This document shows positions 1-9,500 of a stretch of DNA of 64,000 bases, in pieces. The stretch lies in NCBI GenBank assembly GCA_021463165.1, contig JAJTWY010000003.1, positions 124,001-188,000 on the forward strand. Reading direction: 5' to 3'. Each line of letters starts with the position of its first letter. Position 1 is the stretch's first letter. The translations under genes were made by a program, and so were the position numbers. The DNA comes from Pyrinomonadaceae bacterium. Its GTDB lineage: Bacteria; Acidobacteriota; Blastocatellia; Pyrinomonadales; Pyrinomonadaceae. The notes under the pieces are model-generated. The model ran no database searches. It saw only the letters and a program-made list of their open reading frames with translations, and had not been told where the DNA came from.

Positions 1-72
1 TCCGAAGGGCTCGTCGCCCGGATTTTGCTGTCGATCGCGACCGCTCGCCGCAGGCCGTTCGAACCGATGTGA
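1..72 (+). CDS. C-terminal end of an unidentified upstream gene (partial)
   Basis: Reading frame 1 is open from the window edge to a TGA at 70-72 and encodes 23 residues ending in RRRPFEPM. The stop overlaps the GTG start of the next gene in a GTGA tetranucleotide, the usual geometry of translationally coupled genes, and this is the main reason to believe the frame is real. Nothing can be said about function. The alternative is that the DUF4388 frame, which is also open to the window edge, is itself the tail of a longer protein. Confidence 0.35.
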   Translation, partial: SEGLVARILLSIATARRRPFEPM

Positions 73-425
73 CGTTTGCCGGCAGTCTCGCGTACGTGAG
101 CATATTTGACGCGGTTCAGGTGATCGAGAGCGCCAAAATGACCGGCCTGCTGATAATCAAATCAGATCTGCACCTCGGCAGCGTCTCGTTCAACGAGGGC
201 AAGATCGTCGACGCGGAATGCAATGGGACGAATGGCCATTTGGCGTTTCGCGACATTATTGAGATAAGCTCAGGGACATTTGAGTTCAATGTTTGCGAAA
301 AAGAGTTTCCGATCGTCATTGCCGTCACAAGCAATACCAATTTTCTCCTCGATGTGCTTACCGAACTCGATAACGAGCGCGCCGAAAAGCAAGGGCTGCG
401 CAGCATCGGTGATGAGCTGGTCTGA
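69..425 (+). CDS. DUF4388 (PATAN-like) domain protein
   Basis: This 118-residue protein is essentially one DUF4388/PATAN domain. It has the characteristic opening GSLAYVSIFDAVQVIESAKMTG, shown here by its GSL, DAVQVIE and TGLL elements, followed by GSVSFNEGKIVDAE and a helical C-terminal part. In the family these domains occur in two-component and gliding/motility signalling proteins as protein-interaction modules. The GTG start at 69 overlaps the stop of the preceding frame (GTGA) and lacks a strong Shine-Dalgarno, so coupling is likely. The same frame stays open upstream to base 3, so this could instead be the C-terminal domain of a larger protein cut by the window edge. Confidence 0.7.
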   Translation: MTFAGSLAYVSIFDAVQVIESAKMTGLLIIKSDLHLGSVSFNEGKIVDAECNGTNGHLAFRDIIEISSGTFEFNVCEKEFPIVIAVTSNTNFLLDVLTELDNERAEKQGLRSIGDELV

Positions 426-646
426 GAGTCAGAATCGGACGAGGGCCATCCGGGCCAAAAAGTAAAAGGCAAATGGAGAAGGCCGTGGGCCGTTTTCACG
501 CCGACGTATTTTTTGATGCGCTGGCTGGCCGAAAAATGCCAGAATAGCTTGGTCGGGCATTCGCCGTTTTTCGCAGGCCTTGCGTTTGACTTCGCACGTC
601 CGATACAACAAAATATAGTGCTCATCGCAGTACCAGGCACAATAGA

Positions 647-3600
647 ATGTTTAAGCTCCAGCGTCTCGAAATCTCAGGCTTTAAGTCTTTTGCCGACTAT
701 ACAGAGATAGTTTTTACCGGAAGCGGCATCACCGCCGTGGTCGGGCCCAATGGCTGCGGCAAGTCGAACGTCTCGGACGCGATCTCGTGGGTGCTTGGCG
801 AACAGCGGGCAAAATCGCTACGCGGCGGCGAGATGAAGGACGTCGTTTTTGCGGGAACGCGCAACCGCAAACCCGGCGGGATGGCTGAGGTCGTGCTGCA
901 CCTGGTCCGCGACGATTCGGTCTTCACGGGTGACGAGGACGAGCTCTCGGGAATCGACCAGGCTCTCTCGGAGATCGACGAGAGCTCGGTCGATATGGAC
1001 GAGGTCGAGGGGGTCGAGGACGAAGCCGTCATTGATCAGTCGTCGGCCGCCGGTGAGGAAGCTGTATCTGCCGAAGGAGCAGACAGCGAGAGCGAAGAGG
1101 TTGAGACCGTAAAGGCGATGGCCGTCGGGTCAGCCCGCATCGTCGAGCATAGGGTAAAGACCAAGCGGCATTGGCGTCCGCGCTCGTTTGCCTTGGATTT
1201 TGCGCCGGGCGAGTCGGTCTCGGTCACGCGCCGTTTGTATCTTTCGGGCGAGAGTGAATATCAGCTGAACGGCAAGACGTGCCGTTTGCGTGACATAACA
1301 GACCTTTTCGCGGGAACGGGGCTTTCGGGTGCCCATTACGCGATCATCGAGCAAGGCAGGATCGGCCAGGTACTTTCAGCAAAACCGGCGGATCGTCGAA
1401 ATCTCATCGAAGAAGCCGCCGGAATATCAAAATTCCGTGCTCGCCAGCGTGCTGCCGAATCCCGGCTCGATACCGCAAAGGCTAATCTTGGCCGCATCTC
1501 GGACATCATCTCCGAGGTCGATACGCAGGTGAATTCACTTCGGAGGCAGGCTGCGAAGACCAGGCGGTTCAAGATACTGCAGGAAGAGTTCCGAACGCTT
1601 CTGCGACAGCTTTATGCGGCTGAGGGCAAGCATTTGCTCGATCTTTCGAACGAACTGCAGGCGCTTCTGAGTACTTCGGACGATATCGAGGCAAAGCTGC
1701 ATGAGGAAGTGCGTGCAAAAGAGGAAGGCTCTCGCGAGGCTACCCAGAGAGCTCGCGAGGCCGAAGAAAGCCTCGCCGAGATCAGAAGGATCCATGCAAA
1801 CAACATTCTCGAACGTGACCGCGCCGAACGCGAACATATCTATAAATCAGACCAGATCGTAAATCTTAACAGCCGGTGCGATGCACTCCGCGTCGAGATC
1901 GCCCAGAGCAGGGAACGGCTGGCGTTGCTCGGTACCGAGCACACGCGATTGAAGGCAGATGAAGAGCGCGAGTCGGCCGCGCATGCGGCCGCTGAGGCCG
2001 AGCTTCGAACGTCGGAGGAAGCTCACCGTACCGAGGCCGCCGCGCTGGCGTCGATCCAAGCCTCGATCGATAGGCTTCGAACCGAGCTGATGCAGCATTC
2101 CGCCGCCGCCGAGCGATTCGACGAGGTCGGGCGGCAGCTGATGAAGAACCTCGAGCGGCTCGAATCGCGGGCCGCGAGTCTGCAGAAAGAGGGCAAGCGG
2201 GCAGAGCGGACCTTCGAATCGAAGCGAGAGCAGGCAGAGGAGCTTTCGGCCCAACTCGCGGATGAAGAGCGAAAGCTCGCCGGGCTTAACGCCGAAAAAG
2301 AGAGTCTCCTCACCGAGACCGCGACTGCCCGGAATCTGCTCCGAACGGCCGAAGAGCGTCTCAACGTGCTCAACGAAGAGGAATCGGCCAAGCGCCATCG
2401 CCTGGCAACCCTGAAAGAACTCGAAGAGAAGAAAGCCGTTTACGCACCGTCGGTGCAAAGGCTTTTTGCCGAGGCGGCGAAGATCGGTGTCAGGCTTTCG
2501 GGCGTCCTGGCAGATCATCTGGATGTCGATCCGGAAGCAGAAACTGCGGTAGAGGTGTTGTTCGGCAGTTTTCTCGAATCGGTCGTGGTCGGGTCCGATG
2601 CCGAAGCAAAGAAGGTGATCGCGTGGCTCAAGGCGAACGAGATGGGCCGTACGGCGGTCATCGTGCTGAAGGAGGGTCCCGATGTGCCGGCGCCGACGAT
2701 CGTGCCCGGCTCGGTCGCGGAACGACTCGGGGTTTCGGGCGGGATTGCGGCAATAATGCATCGGATATTTCCGCGCGAGATGTCGGCGGTACTTGTAGAT
2801 GATCTTGCGGCGGCGAGCGGCAAGGGCGATCAGACATTTGTCAGCCGTTCGGGTGACCTTCTGCTAGCCGGCCGCGTCTATGTCGCTGGTCAGCAGAAGC
2901 CCGCTGGTAAGAACACCTCGCTGTTGGCCTTCAAGCGTGAACTCAGTCAGCTCGGCAAGGAGGCCGTTCGGCTCGAGGCCGCGATCAGATCGGCTGCGAG
3001 CGATGTCGAGAGAGCTCGCGAATCTCTCGTCGAGCTTGAAAGCAAGACCGTTGATCTTCAGTCGCTGATCATCAAGGTTGACCGCGGCATCCATGGCCTG
3101 CAGATCCAGGTGCACGCAGCTAAGGAAGAGATCGCCCGTGCGGAACGCCACCAAAAGGTTGTTCTGACTGAGGTCGAGCAGATCTTTCATGAGATCGCCG
3201 ACGCCAAGCAGAGCGGCGTCGAGGCCCGATCGAACAAGGAGAATGCCGAGGCCTCGCGGGTCGAGACATCGTCGCGTATCGACGGAATGGGTATGGAATT
3301 GAACGCTGCACGCCTGAGGACGGAGGATTCGGCGACGGCTCTGAACGAGCGAAGAATGCTTGCCGCTACTTCGGACGAGCGGCGCCGATCAGCCGTGTCG
3401 GCACTGCGTCGCGTCGAGAATGAACTGAGAGAGGTCGAATCGAGGCGTTCGGTTCAGGAACTCGAGATGAGCGAGGCTGAGGCCCGTATCCGCGAGTTGC
3501 ACGAGGCGATAAATGAGATCACGGACCGCATCGCAAATGCCGGAGATGAGATCGAGAGGGAGAATGCCGAGCTTTCGGCGGCAGTGACAGCTCTCTCGGC

Positions 3601-4453
3601 GGCGCGTGAACTCGCCGATTCCGCCAGCGAGCAGCTGGCCGACCTTAACCGACGCTCGGCAGATGCGCGCAACGAGAAGGCCGAGATCGAGATCCGCCAG
3701 GCCGAGGCCGTTACTCAGCTCAAGAATACTGCTGAGAACTGCCAACAAGAACTCAATATCTCGCTGACCGAGCTGATCGAAACGACCGTTCTCGACGAGG
3801 ACATCGAACTTCATACCGCCCGTCGCAACGCTGATGATCTCAGGCAAAAGCTGGACAATTTCGGGGCGATAAATATGCTTGCCCTCGAAGAGCTGGGTGA
3901 GGCCGAGGAGCGGCAGCTTTTCCTGACGACGCAGAGGACCGATGTCATCGACAGTATTGCCGCCACGGAAGAAGCTCTTCGCGAGATCAAGGAGCGCTCG
4001 CGTGCGCGGTTCCGTTCAGCTTTCGAATCGATCAACAACAACTTCAAGCAATTCTTCCTTGAACTTTTCGGCGGCGGCCGCGGTGAAATGACGCTGCTCG
4101 AACCCGACGACATTCTCGAGGCCGGGATCGAGGTCGTTGCCCAACCGCCGGGAAAACGCCTCCAGAACATCATGCTGCTGTCAGGCGGCGAGAAAGCCAT
4201 GACCGCGATAGCGCTTGTGCTTGCGATATTCAAGTACCGGCCCTCGCCATTCTGCCTTCTCGACGAGGTAGATGCTCCGCTCGATGATGCCAATGTAGGC
4301 CGCTTTGCGGGTAAGATCGCCGAAATGTCTGAGAAGACCCAGTTCATTGTCATCACGCATAACAAGCGCACGATGGAATATGCACGGGCACTCTATGGCG
4401 TGACCATGCAGGAGGCGGGCGTTTCGCGGATCGTCTCAGTGAAGTTCGAGTAG
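647..4453 (+). CDS. smc: Chromosome segregation ATPase SMC
   Basis: The 1268-residue protein has the full SMC layout. The N-terminal head carries Walker A GPNGCGKS (residues 33-40). Two long coiled-coil arms flank a hinge around residues 600-760. The C-terminal head has the ABC signature LSGGEKAM (1178-1185) and a Walker B ending in CLLDEVDAPLDD (about 1203-1214). It should act with ScpA/ScpB, not in this window, in chromosome compaction and segregation. It is longer than a typical 1150-1200 residue SMC, mostly because of an acidic, serine-rich insertion at about 91-165 in the N-terminal head, before the RRLYLSGESEYQLNG segment. No Shine-Dalgarno precedes the ATG. A CACAAT at 638-643 and a TATAGT at 614-619 are possible -10 elements. 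Confidence 0.97.
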   Translation: MFKLQRLEISGFKSFADYTEIVFTGSGITAVVGPNGCGKSNVSDAISWVLGEQRAKSLRGGEMKDVVFAGTRNRKPGGMAEVVLHLVRDDSVFTGDEDELSGIDQALSEIDESSVDMDEVEGVEDEAVIDQSSAAGEEAVSAEGADSESEEVETVKAMAVGSARIVEHRVKTKRHWRPRSFALDFAPGESVSVTRRLYLSGESEYQLNGKTCRLRDITDLFAGTGLSGAHYAIIEQGRIGQVLSAKPADRRNLIEEAAGISKFRARQRAAESRLDTAKANLGRISDIISEVDTQVNSLRRQAAKTRRFKILQEEFRTLLRQLYAAEGKHLLDLSNELQALLSTSDDIEAKLHEEVRAKEEGSREATQRAREAEESLAEIRRIHANNILERDRAEREHIYKSDQIVNLNSRCDALRVEIAQSRERLALLGTEHTRLKADEERESAAHAAAEAELRTSEEAHRTEAAALASIQASIDRLRTELMQHSAAAERFDEVGRQLMKNLERLESRAASLQKEGKRAERTFESKREQAEELSAQLADEERKLAGLNAEKESLLTETATARNLLRTAEERLNVLNEEESAKRHRLATLKELEEKKAVYAPSVQRLFAEAAKIGVRLSGVLADHLDVDPEAETAVEVLFGSFLESVVVGSDAEAKKVIAWLKANEMGRTAVIVLKEGPDVPAPTIVPGSVAERLGVSGGIAAIMHRIFPREMSAVLVDDLAAASGKGDQTFVSRSGDLLLAGRVYVAGQQKPAGKNTSLLAFKRELSQLGKEAVRLEAAIRSAASDVERARESLVELESKTVDLQSLIIKVDRGIHGLQIQVHAAKEEIARAERHQKVVLTEVEQIFHEIADAKQSGVEARSNKENAEASRVETSSRIDGMGMELNAARLRTEDSATALNERRMLAATSDERRRSAVSALRRVENELREVESRRSVQELEMSEAEARIRELHEAINEITDRIANAGDEIERENAELSAAVTALSAARELADSASEQLADLNRRSADARNEKAEIEIRQAEAVTQLKNTAENCQQELNISLTELIETTVLDEDIELHTARRNADDLRQKLDNFGAINMLALEELGEAEERQLFLTTQRTDVIDSIAATEEALREIKERSRARFRSAFESINNNFKQFFLELFGGGRGEMTLLEPDDILEAGIEVVAQPPGKRLQNIMLLSGGEKAMTAIALVLAIFKYRPSPFCLLDEVDAPLDDANVGRFAGKIAEMSEKTQFIVITHNKRTMEYARALYGVTMQEAGVSRIVSVKFE

Positions 4454-4518
4454 CAGGCCTGCTTTTGCATTGACCAACGAGGAAACGGCATACTGCATCC
4501 AATGCCATTGTTGACGCA

Positions 4519-5292
4519 ATGGGTAGTATCTCTATGCAAAAGCCGGCACTTTGGTTTATGGTCGTTCTGCTGTTCACCGCCTCGACCCTATTTGGGCAGA
4601 CCAAAAAGAACGAAAAACCGATGGCGACGCCGACACCGGCCGCCGAGGTCCCGGTCAAGCGAAACGGCCGTCCGGACGCGAACGATGCCGGAAATGCAGC
4701 GCCGCTCTCAAACCCCGCAACTCATTTCTACGAGTTTTCACGGCCGGGGTTTAATTACGGCCGTGTGATCATTGAACACGACGACACGGGGAAGGGGAAG
4801 ATCTCATTCATGAAGGATGGATTTGACGATCTCGAGACGGACCCGATCGACCTTTCGGGCGTTACGATGGCCAAGATCGGCGAAGCTCTCGCTGAGCTCA
4901 AGTTTCTTGATTCCACGGAAGAATATCAGCACGCCCGCGATTTCACACATATGGGTGATGTCACATTCACCCTGCGGCGTGACGGACGCTCGCGGACGGT
5001 CAAGTACAACTGGACGGAGAATAAAGCCGCGAAGGCTCTGATGGACGAGTATCGCCGGATCACGAATGAATATACGTGGCGATTTGACCTGGCGATCGCG
5101 ATCCGGAATTATCCGCTTCAAACGCCGGGCCTGATGGAACTGCTCGACGGATATATGAAACGCGGCGAGATCTCTGATCCGGGGCATCTCGTGCCTTTTC
5201 TTACTGGCCTGTCGAATGATGAGCGGATGCCGCTGATGGCCCGAAATCGTGCCTCAAAGATAATCAAGGACATCGAAAAGCAAAAGAAATGA
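4519..5292 (+). CDS. Secreted protein of unknown function
   Basis: The 257-residue product begins with a signal peptide (hydrophobic WFMVVLLFTASTLFG followed by Q) and then a Pro/Lys-rich linker. The body is mixed alpha/beta with no catalytic motif I recognise. A second in-frame ATG at 4534 (MQKPALWFMV) makes a more conventional signal peptide and is an equally good start. It sits 65 bp after smc on the same strand and may be co-transcribed. The protein ends in a lysine-rich helix. Function unknown; an exported or periplasmic location is inferred from the signal peptide. Confidence 0.75.
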   Translation: MGSISMQKPALWFMVVLLFTASTLFGQTKKNEKPMATPTPAAEVPVKRNGRPDANDAGNAAPLSNPATHFYEFSRPGFNYGRVIIEHDDTGKGKISFMKDGFDDLETDPIDLSGVTMAKIGEALAELKFLDSTEEYQHARDFTHMGDVTFTLRRDGRSRTVKYNWTENKAAKALMDEYRRITNEYTWRFDLAIAIRNYPLQTPGLMELLDGYMKRGEISDPGHLVPFLTGLSNDERMPLMARNRASKIIKDIEKQKK

Positions 5293-5344
5293 TCGCGATC
5301 GGATCCCCCGATCTCGTTTCAGTGACAGGTGCCGCGTCGAGGTG

Positions 5345-6469
5345 CTAGTTGGGCAGGATCGTTCCGTCGTCCTGTATCTTTGGAGCATTTGGGCCGAAGT
5401 CGGTCACCGAAAGGCTCCGAACGAGGCGGAGGGACTCGCCGGAAGGGTCGAGCACCGGAATGCCTTTGCCCTCAAGCTTGACGCTGTTGATCTTACCGCT
5501 GAGAAACTTCCCTTCTGAGTCGATCTTTGCTTCGAGGACCATCGATAACGCAGTTGCCCCGGCTAGTTGGAACCAGCCATAGGTTGCAAAATTGCCGAGC
5601 GAATAGGCGATCAACCGGTCTTTGTAGATCTCCATTCCACGCATCACGTGGGGGCCGTGGCCGAGCACTATATCGGCACCCGCATCGATGACGGTCCGCG
5701 AAAACATCCGCAGGTTACCGCGATTCTCCCCAAGAAACAGCTCAGAACCATTAGGCACATTTTGTTTATCGGTGCCCTCTGCTCCGCCGTGGAACGAGAC
5801 GATAACTATGTCGGCCTTCTTGTCGGCCTCGAGGACGAGTTGACGTGCGCCGCTGAGGTCGTTGATGCTCGGCATTCCATTGTTATGGCCAAACGCGACC
5901 ATCGCGACCCGTTTGCCACGCGATCCAATATAGGCGATGGTCGCCGGCGGTTGAAGGCTTCCGGCATATTTGATGCCCTGTTCGTCCATGACCTTCTGCG
6001 TGCTGGCACGTCCCATTTCGCCAAAGTCGCCTGCGTGATTGTTGGCGACGCTCATCAAGTCGAAACCGGCGGCCTTGAAATACTTGCCATAGCGAGTAGG
6101 CGTTTTGAACGCGAAGCAGCGCGTTGACCCGGGCCGGCATTTTACGGAAATTCCACCATCGACGATCGGCCCTTCGAGATTGCCGAATGCGATGTCGGCG
6201 GCGCTCAAGATCGGCGTCACCTCCTTCAACAGATCGGCCCCGTCATTCGGCGGCATACGTGATTCGTTCGGAAATGTCGAAGCGAGCATCATATCGCCAA
6301 CGGCGGCGATCGTGATCGGCTCCTTGTTCTGCGGCGTTGCTTCGGCTGTCGGCACCGATCCCGCCGGTTCTTCACTGTTTACGCGGTTCGGAGTGCACGC
6401 GATCGCGACGACGACCGAGGTCAATAGGAGTGCGGCCGTCAAACTTTTGTTTATTCGTGGTCTTTTCAT
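5345..6469 (-). CDS. CapA/PgsA-family lipoprotein (metallophosphatase fold)
   Basis: The start at 6469 gives 374 residues with a lipoprotein signal: basic MKRPRINK, a hydrophobic stretch, then lipobox VAIAC. The longer open frame to 6598 adds an unlikely Arg-rich leader. The mature part has the CapA (poly-gamma-glutamate synthesis protein) motifs AVGDMMLAS, NLEGPI, VANNHAGDFG, FHGG, GHGPHVMRG and YSLGNF. Family members are calcineurin-like proteins linked to capsule or polyglutamate export, but many are uncharacterised, and no other cap genes are present here. It follows the E2/E1 fusion gene on the same strand with a 67-bp gap and could be read through from it. Confidence 0.87.
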   Translation of the reverse strand: MKRPRINKSLTAALLLTSVVVAIACTPNRVNSEEPAGSVPTAEATPQNKEPITIAAVGDMMLASTFPNESRMPPNDGADLLKEVTPILSAADIAFGNLEGPIVDGGISVKCRPGSTRCFAFKTPTRYGKYFKAAGFDLMSVANNHAGDFGEMGRASTQKVMDEQGIKYAGSLQPPATIAYIGSRGKRVAMVAFGHNNGMPSINDLSGARQLVLEADKKADIVIVSFHGGAEGTDKQNVPNGSELFLGENRGNLRMFSRTVIDAGADIVLGHGPHVMRGMEIYKDRLIAYSLGNFATYGWFQLAGATALSMVLEAKIDSEGKFLSGKINSVKLEGKGIPVLDPSGESLRLVRSLSVTDFGPNAPKIQDDGTILPN

Positions 6470-6536
6470 TTTCGTGGCTGACCTCAATACCTGGTGCTGC
6501 AACCTGATCTCAGGTCGGCAAAACCGCCGCTGCGAC

Positions 6537-9500
6537 CTACGCACTCGCCGGAGTGATCTTCTCGGAAACTGCCGGAGTGCTGCCCGACGATCTCTCATCG
6601 TCTTCAGCGATCAGCGATTCATCGACGAGCTTTCGCTGCTCGAGTTCGTGGATGGCGTACGAACCTGTGGCGGGCGAAGCTGAGGCGGCGCGGCCAACGT
6701 AGCGCACGGTCGAACCCTCCGGTTTGATCGCACGCAGCCTGGGTTCGATGAACGTCCAGCCACCCATGTTCTTTGGCTCTTCCTGTGTCCAGACGATCTG
6801 CTTGGCATTCGGGTAAGAAGCGATGATCTCGGCGACCTTCTTCGCCGGGAACGGATAGAATTGTTCGAGCCTGACGACCGCTACCTTGCCGCTATACGAG
6901 CCGTCACGGGCCGCATCGAGATCGTAAAACACCTTGCCGCTGCATAGTACCACGCGGGTGACGTTCTCGCGGTCGGTTACACGAGCGTCGTCGATAACGG
7001 GCTGAAAACCGCCGGTCTCAAGTTCCGCGATGGTCGAGCTGGCAGCGGGAAGGCGAAGAAGGCTTTTTGGCGTCATAACGACCAGCGGCTTCGCAACCTC
7101 CTGCTTTACCTGGCGGCGAAGCAGATGGAAGTACTGGGCCGGCGTCGTTGGGTTGCAGACCTGTAAATTGTTTTCCGCACAGAGCTGCAAATAGCGTTCG
7201 AGCCGCGCCGACGAGTGCTCAGGGCCCTGGCCTTCGTATCCGTGCGGGAGCAGCATTACAAGGCGACTCTTCTGCTGCCATTTGTCCTCAGATGATGAGA
7301 TGTACTGATCGATCACTATCTGTGCCCCGTTCGAAAAATCGCCGAATTGAGCCTCCCAGGCGACGAGCTGGCCTTGTGAGATCAGCGAATAGCCATATTC
7401 GAAGCCGAGTACGCCGTATTCGGACAGCGAGCTGTCGAAGATATAGGCACGGGCATGCTGGTTCTCCGGGTTCGATAGTTCGTTGAGCGGAGCCCATCGA
7501 TCGCCCGTCATTGTGTCGTACATGTTGGCGTGACGCTGTGAGAACGTGCCGCGGCCCGAATCCTGACCGCTAAAACGCACCGGAAAGCCATCCAGGACGA
7601 GCGAACCGATCGCCATTGCTTCGCCAAACGCCCAATCCATCGGCACTTCGCCCTCGCCCATCTTGGCTCGGCGTGCAAGCTGTCCGACCATCTTCGGGTT
7701 GATATGAAAATTCTCGGGAACGAGCGATATCTTCTCCGAAATGGCCTTTAGCGTTTCGGGAGGTACACCGGTCTCGATCACCACCGAGCCGTCGTCCTCA
7801 GCAGGCGGAGCGTTGAGGACTGCTTTTGCCGGTTTCTTGGCGGCGATATCCTTGGCCCGGGCAAGTATGCCCTCATATTTTTCGACCACCTTGTCGGTCA
7901 TCGCCGTCAGGTCAGCCTCGGTGATGACGCCTTCGCGGATCAACTGCTGGGCATAAAGGTGCCGAGTCCCGGGATGAGCCTTGACCCGCGCATACATTAC
8001 CGGCTGGGTGTAGCTCGGTTCATCGCCTTCATTGTGGCCGAGCCGGCGAAATCCGACCAGATCGAGCACGACGTCCTTGTCAAACTCGCGGCGGTAGTCG
8101 AGGGCGATCTGGATAACGCGAAAAGCAGCCTCGGGGTCATCGGCGTTGACGTGAAATATCGGCGTTTGTGTAATGTGGGCGGCGTCGGTCGAATATATCG
8201 AACTGCGGCTCAGGCCCGGCGAGGTAGTAAACCCGATCTGGTTATTGATGACCAGGTGGATCGTGCCGCCCGTGCGATAGCCGGGAAGTCCTGCGAGCTG
8301 GAGCGTTTCCATAACCACGCCCTGCCCGGCGAACGCTGCATCGCCATGCAGCAGCAAAGGCAGAATATGCTTATAGGTCTCCTGCCGCTCCATCCCCTCG
8401 CCGTCGCGCAGATAGTCCTGGCGTGCCCGCACCATTCCCTCGACGACAGGGTTTACAGTTTCGAGGTGGCTCGGGTTGCACGAGAGCTGGATCGTGAGTT
8501 CGCGACCGGCTTTTGTCTGTTTTTTGCCGATCGCTCCCTGGTGATACTTCACGTCGCCTTCGTCGGCAGGAAAATTGGGGTGCGAGGTCCCCTCGAATAC
8601 AGTGAAGATGCGTTCCGCCATCTCGCCCGTTTCCGGATCGCCGATAATGTTCGAAAGGACGTTGAGCCGGCCACGGTGGGCCATTCCCATATAGATCTCG
8701 TCGACACCGCGTGCCGAAGCCCCCTCAACAAGCTGATCGAGCATCGGGATCACGGTCTCGCAGCCTTCTAGTGAGAAACGCTTCTGACCGAGATACTTCT
8801 TGTGCAGGAACTGCTCGAACTGTTCAGCCTCGATGAGCTTCTGGAGCAATTCCTTCTTGACCTCTGCCGAGAGAGGCACGGTATCGACAAATTGCTCGCG
8901 CACGCGATGCCGGATCCAGTCCTTCTGTTCCTTGCTCTGGATATGGCGATATTCGATACCGACCTTGCCGCAATATGCCCTGCGGAGGATCTCGAGAATT
9001 CGCCGCAAGCTGGCGGTTTTTTCACCATGAAGGCCGCCGGTGATGAATTCGCGGTCGAGATCCCAGATAGTGAGGCCGAAGTTTTCGAGGTCGAGTTCTG
9101 ACGCGTGCGGCGTGGTCATCTTGAGCGGATCGATGTCCGCAAGGAGGTGGCCCCGCTCGCGGTAGGCGTTGATCAACTGCAATACGTTGGCTTGCTCTTC
9201 GATCTTCTCGTGCTCGCCGCCGAAAAGCCTCGGGTTATAATCCTCAGCCCAGCGAAGCGGTGCGAAACTGATCTCAAGATCAGCAAATATCTGATCGTAG
9301 AATGCGTCGCGGCCGAGGATAAAATCGTGAACCTTCGCAAGAAAGAGGCCGCTTTCGGCTCCCTGAATAACGCGATGATCGTAAGTGCTCGTAAGCGTTA
9401 TCGTCCGGCTGATACCGATCGAGGAGAGGGCGGCATTGGTCATCGCCTGGTATTCCGCCGGATATTCAATAGCGCCGGTCGCGATGATCGCGCTCTGGCC

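Noticed and set aside
429-611. Minus-strand 60-codon frame and overlapping plus frames between the DUF4388 gene and smc
   Set aside because: No recognisable motif, no ribosome site; Arg/Lys-rich translation on one strand and unconvincing on the other.
1847-2761. 304-codon minus-strand frame inside smc
   Set aside because: Antisense shadow of a high-GC coding region; no domain and Arg/Leu-rich.
7959-8771. 270-codon plus-strand frame inside the E2/E1 gene
   Set aside because: Antisense to clearly coding sequence with full E1 motifs; composition typical of a shadow.
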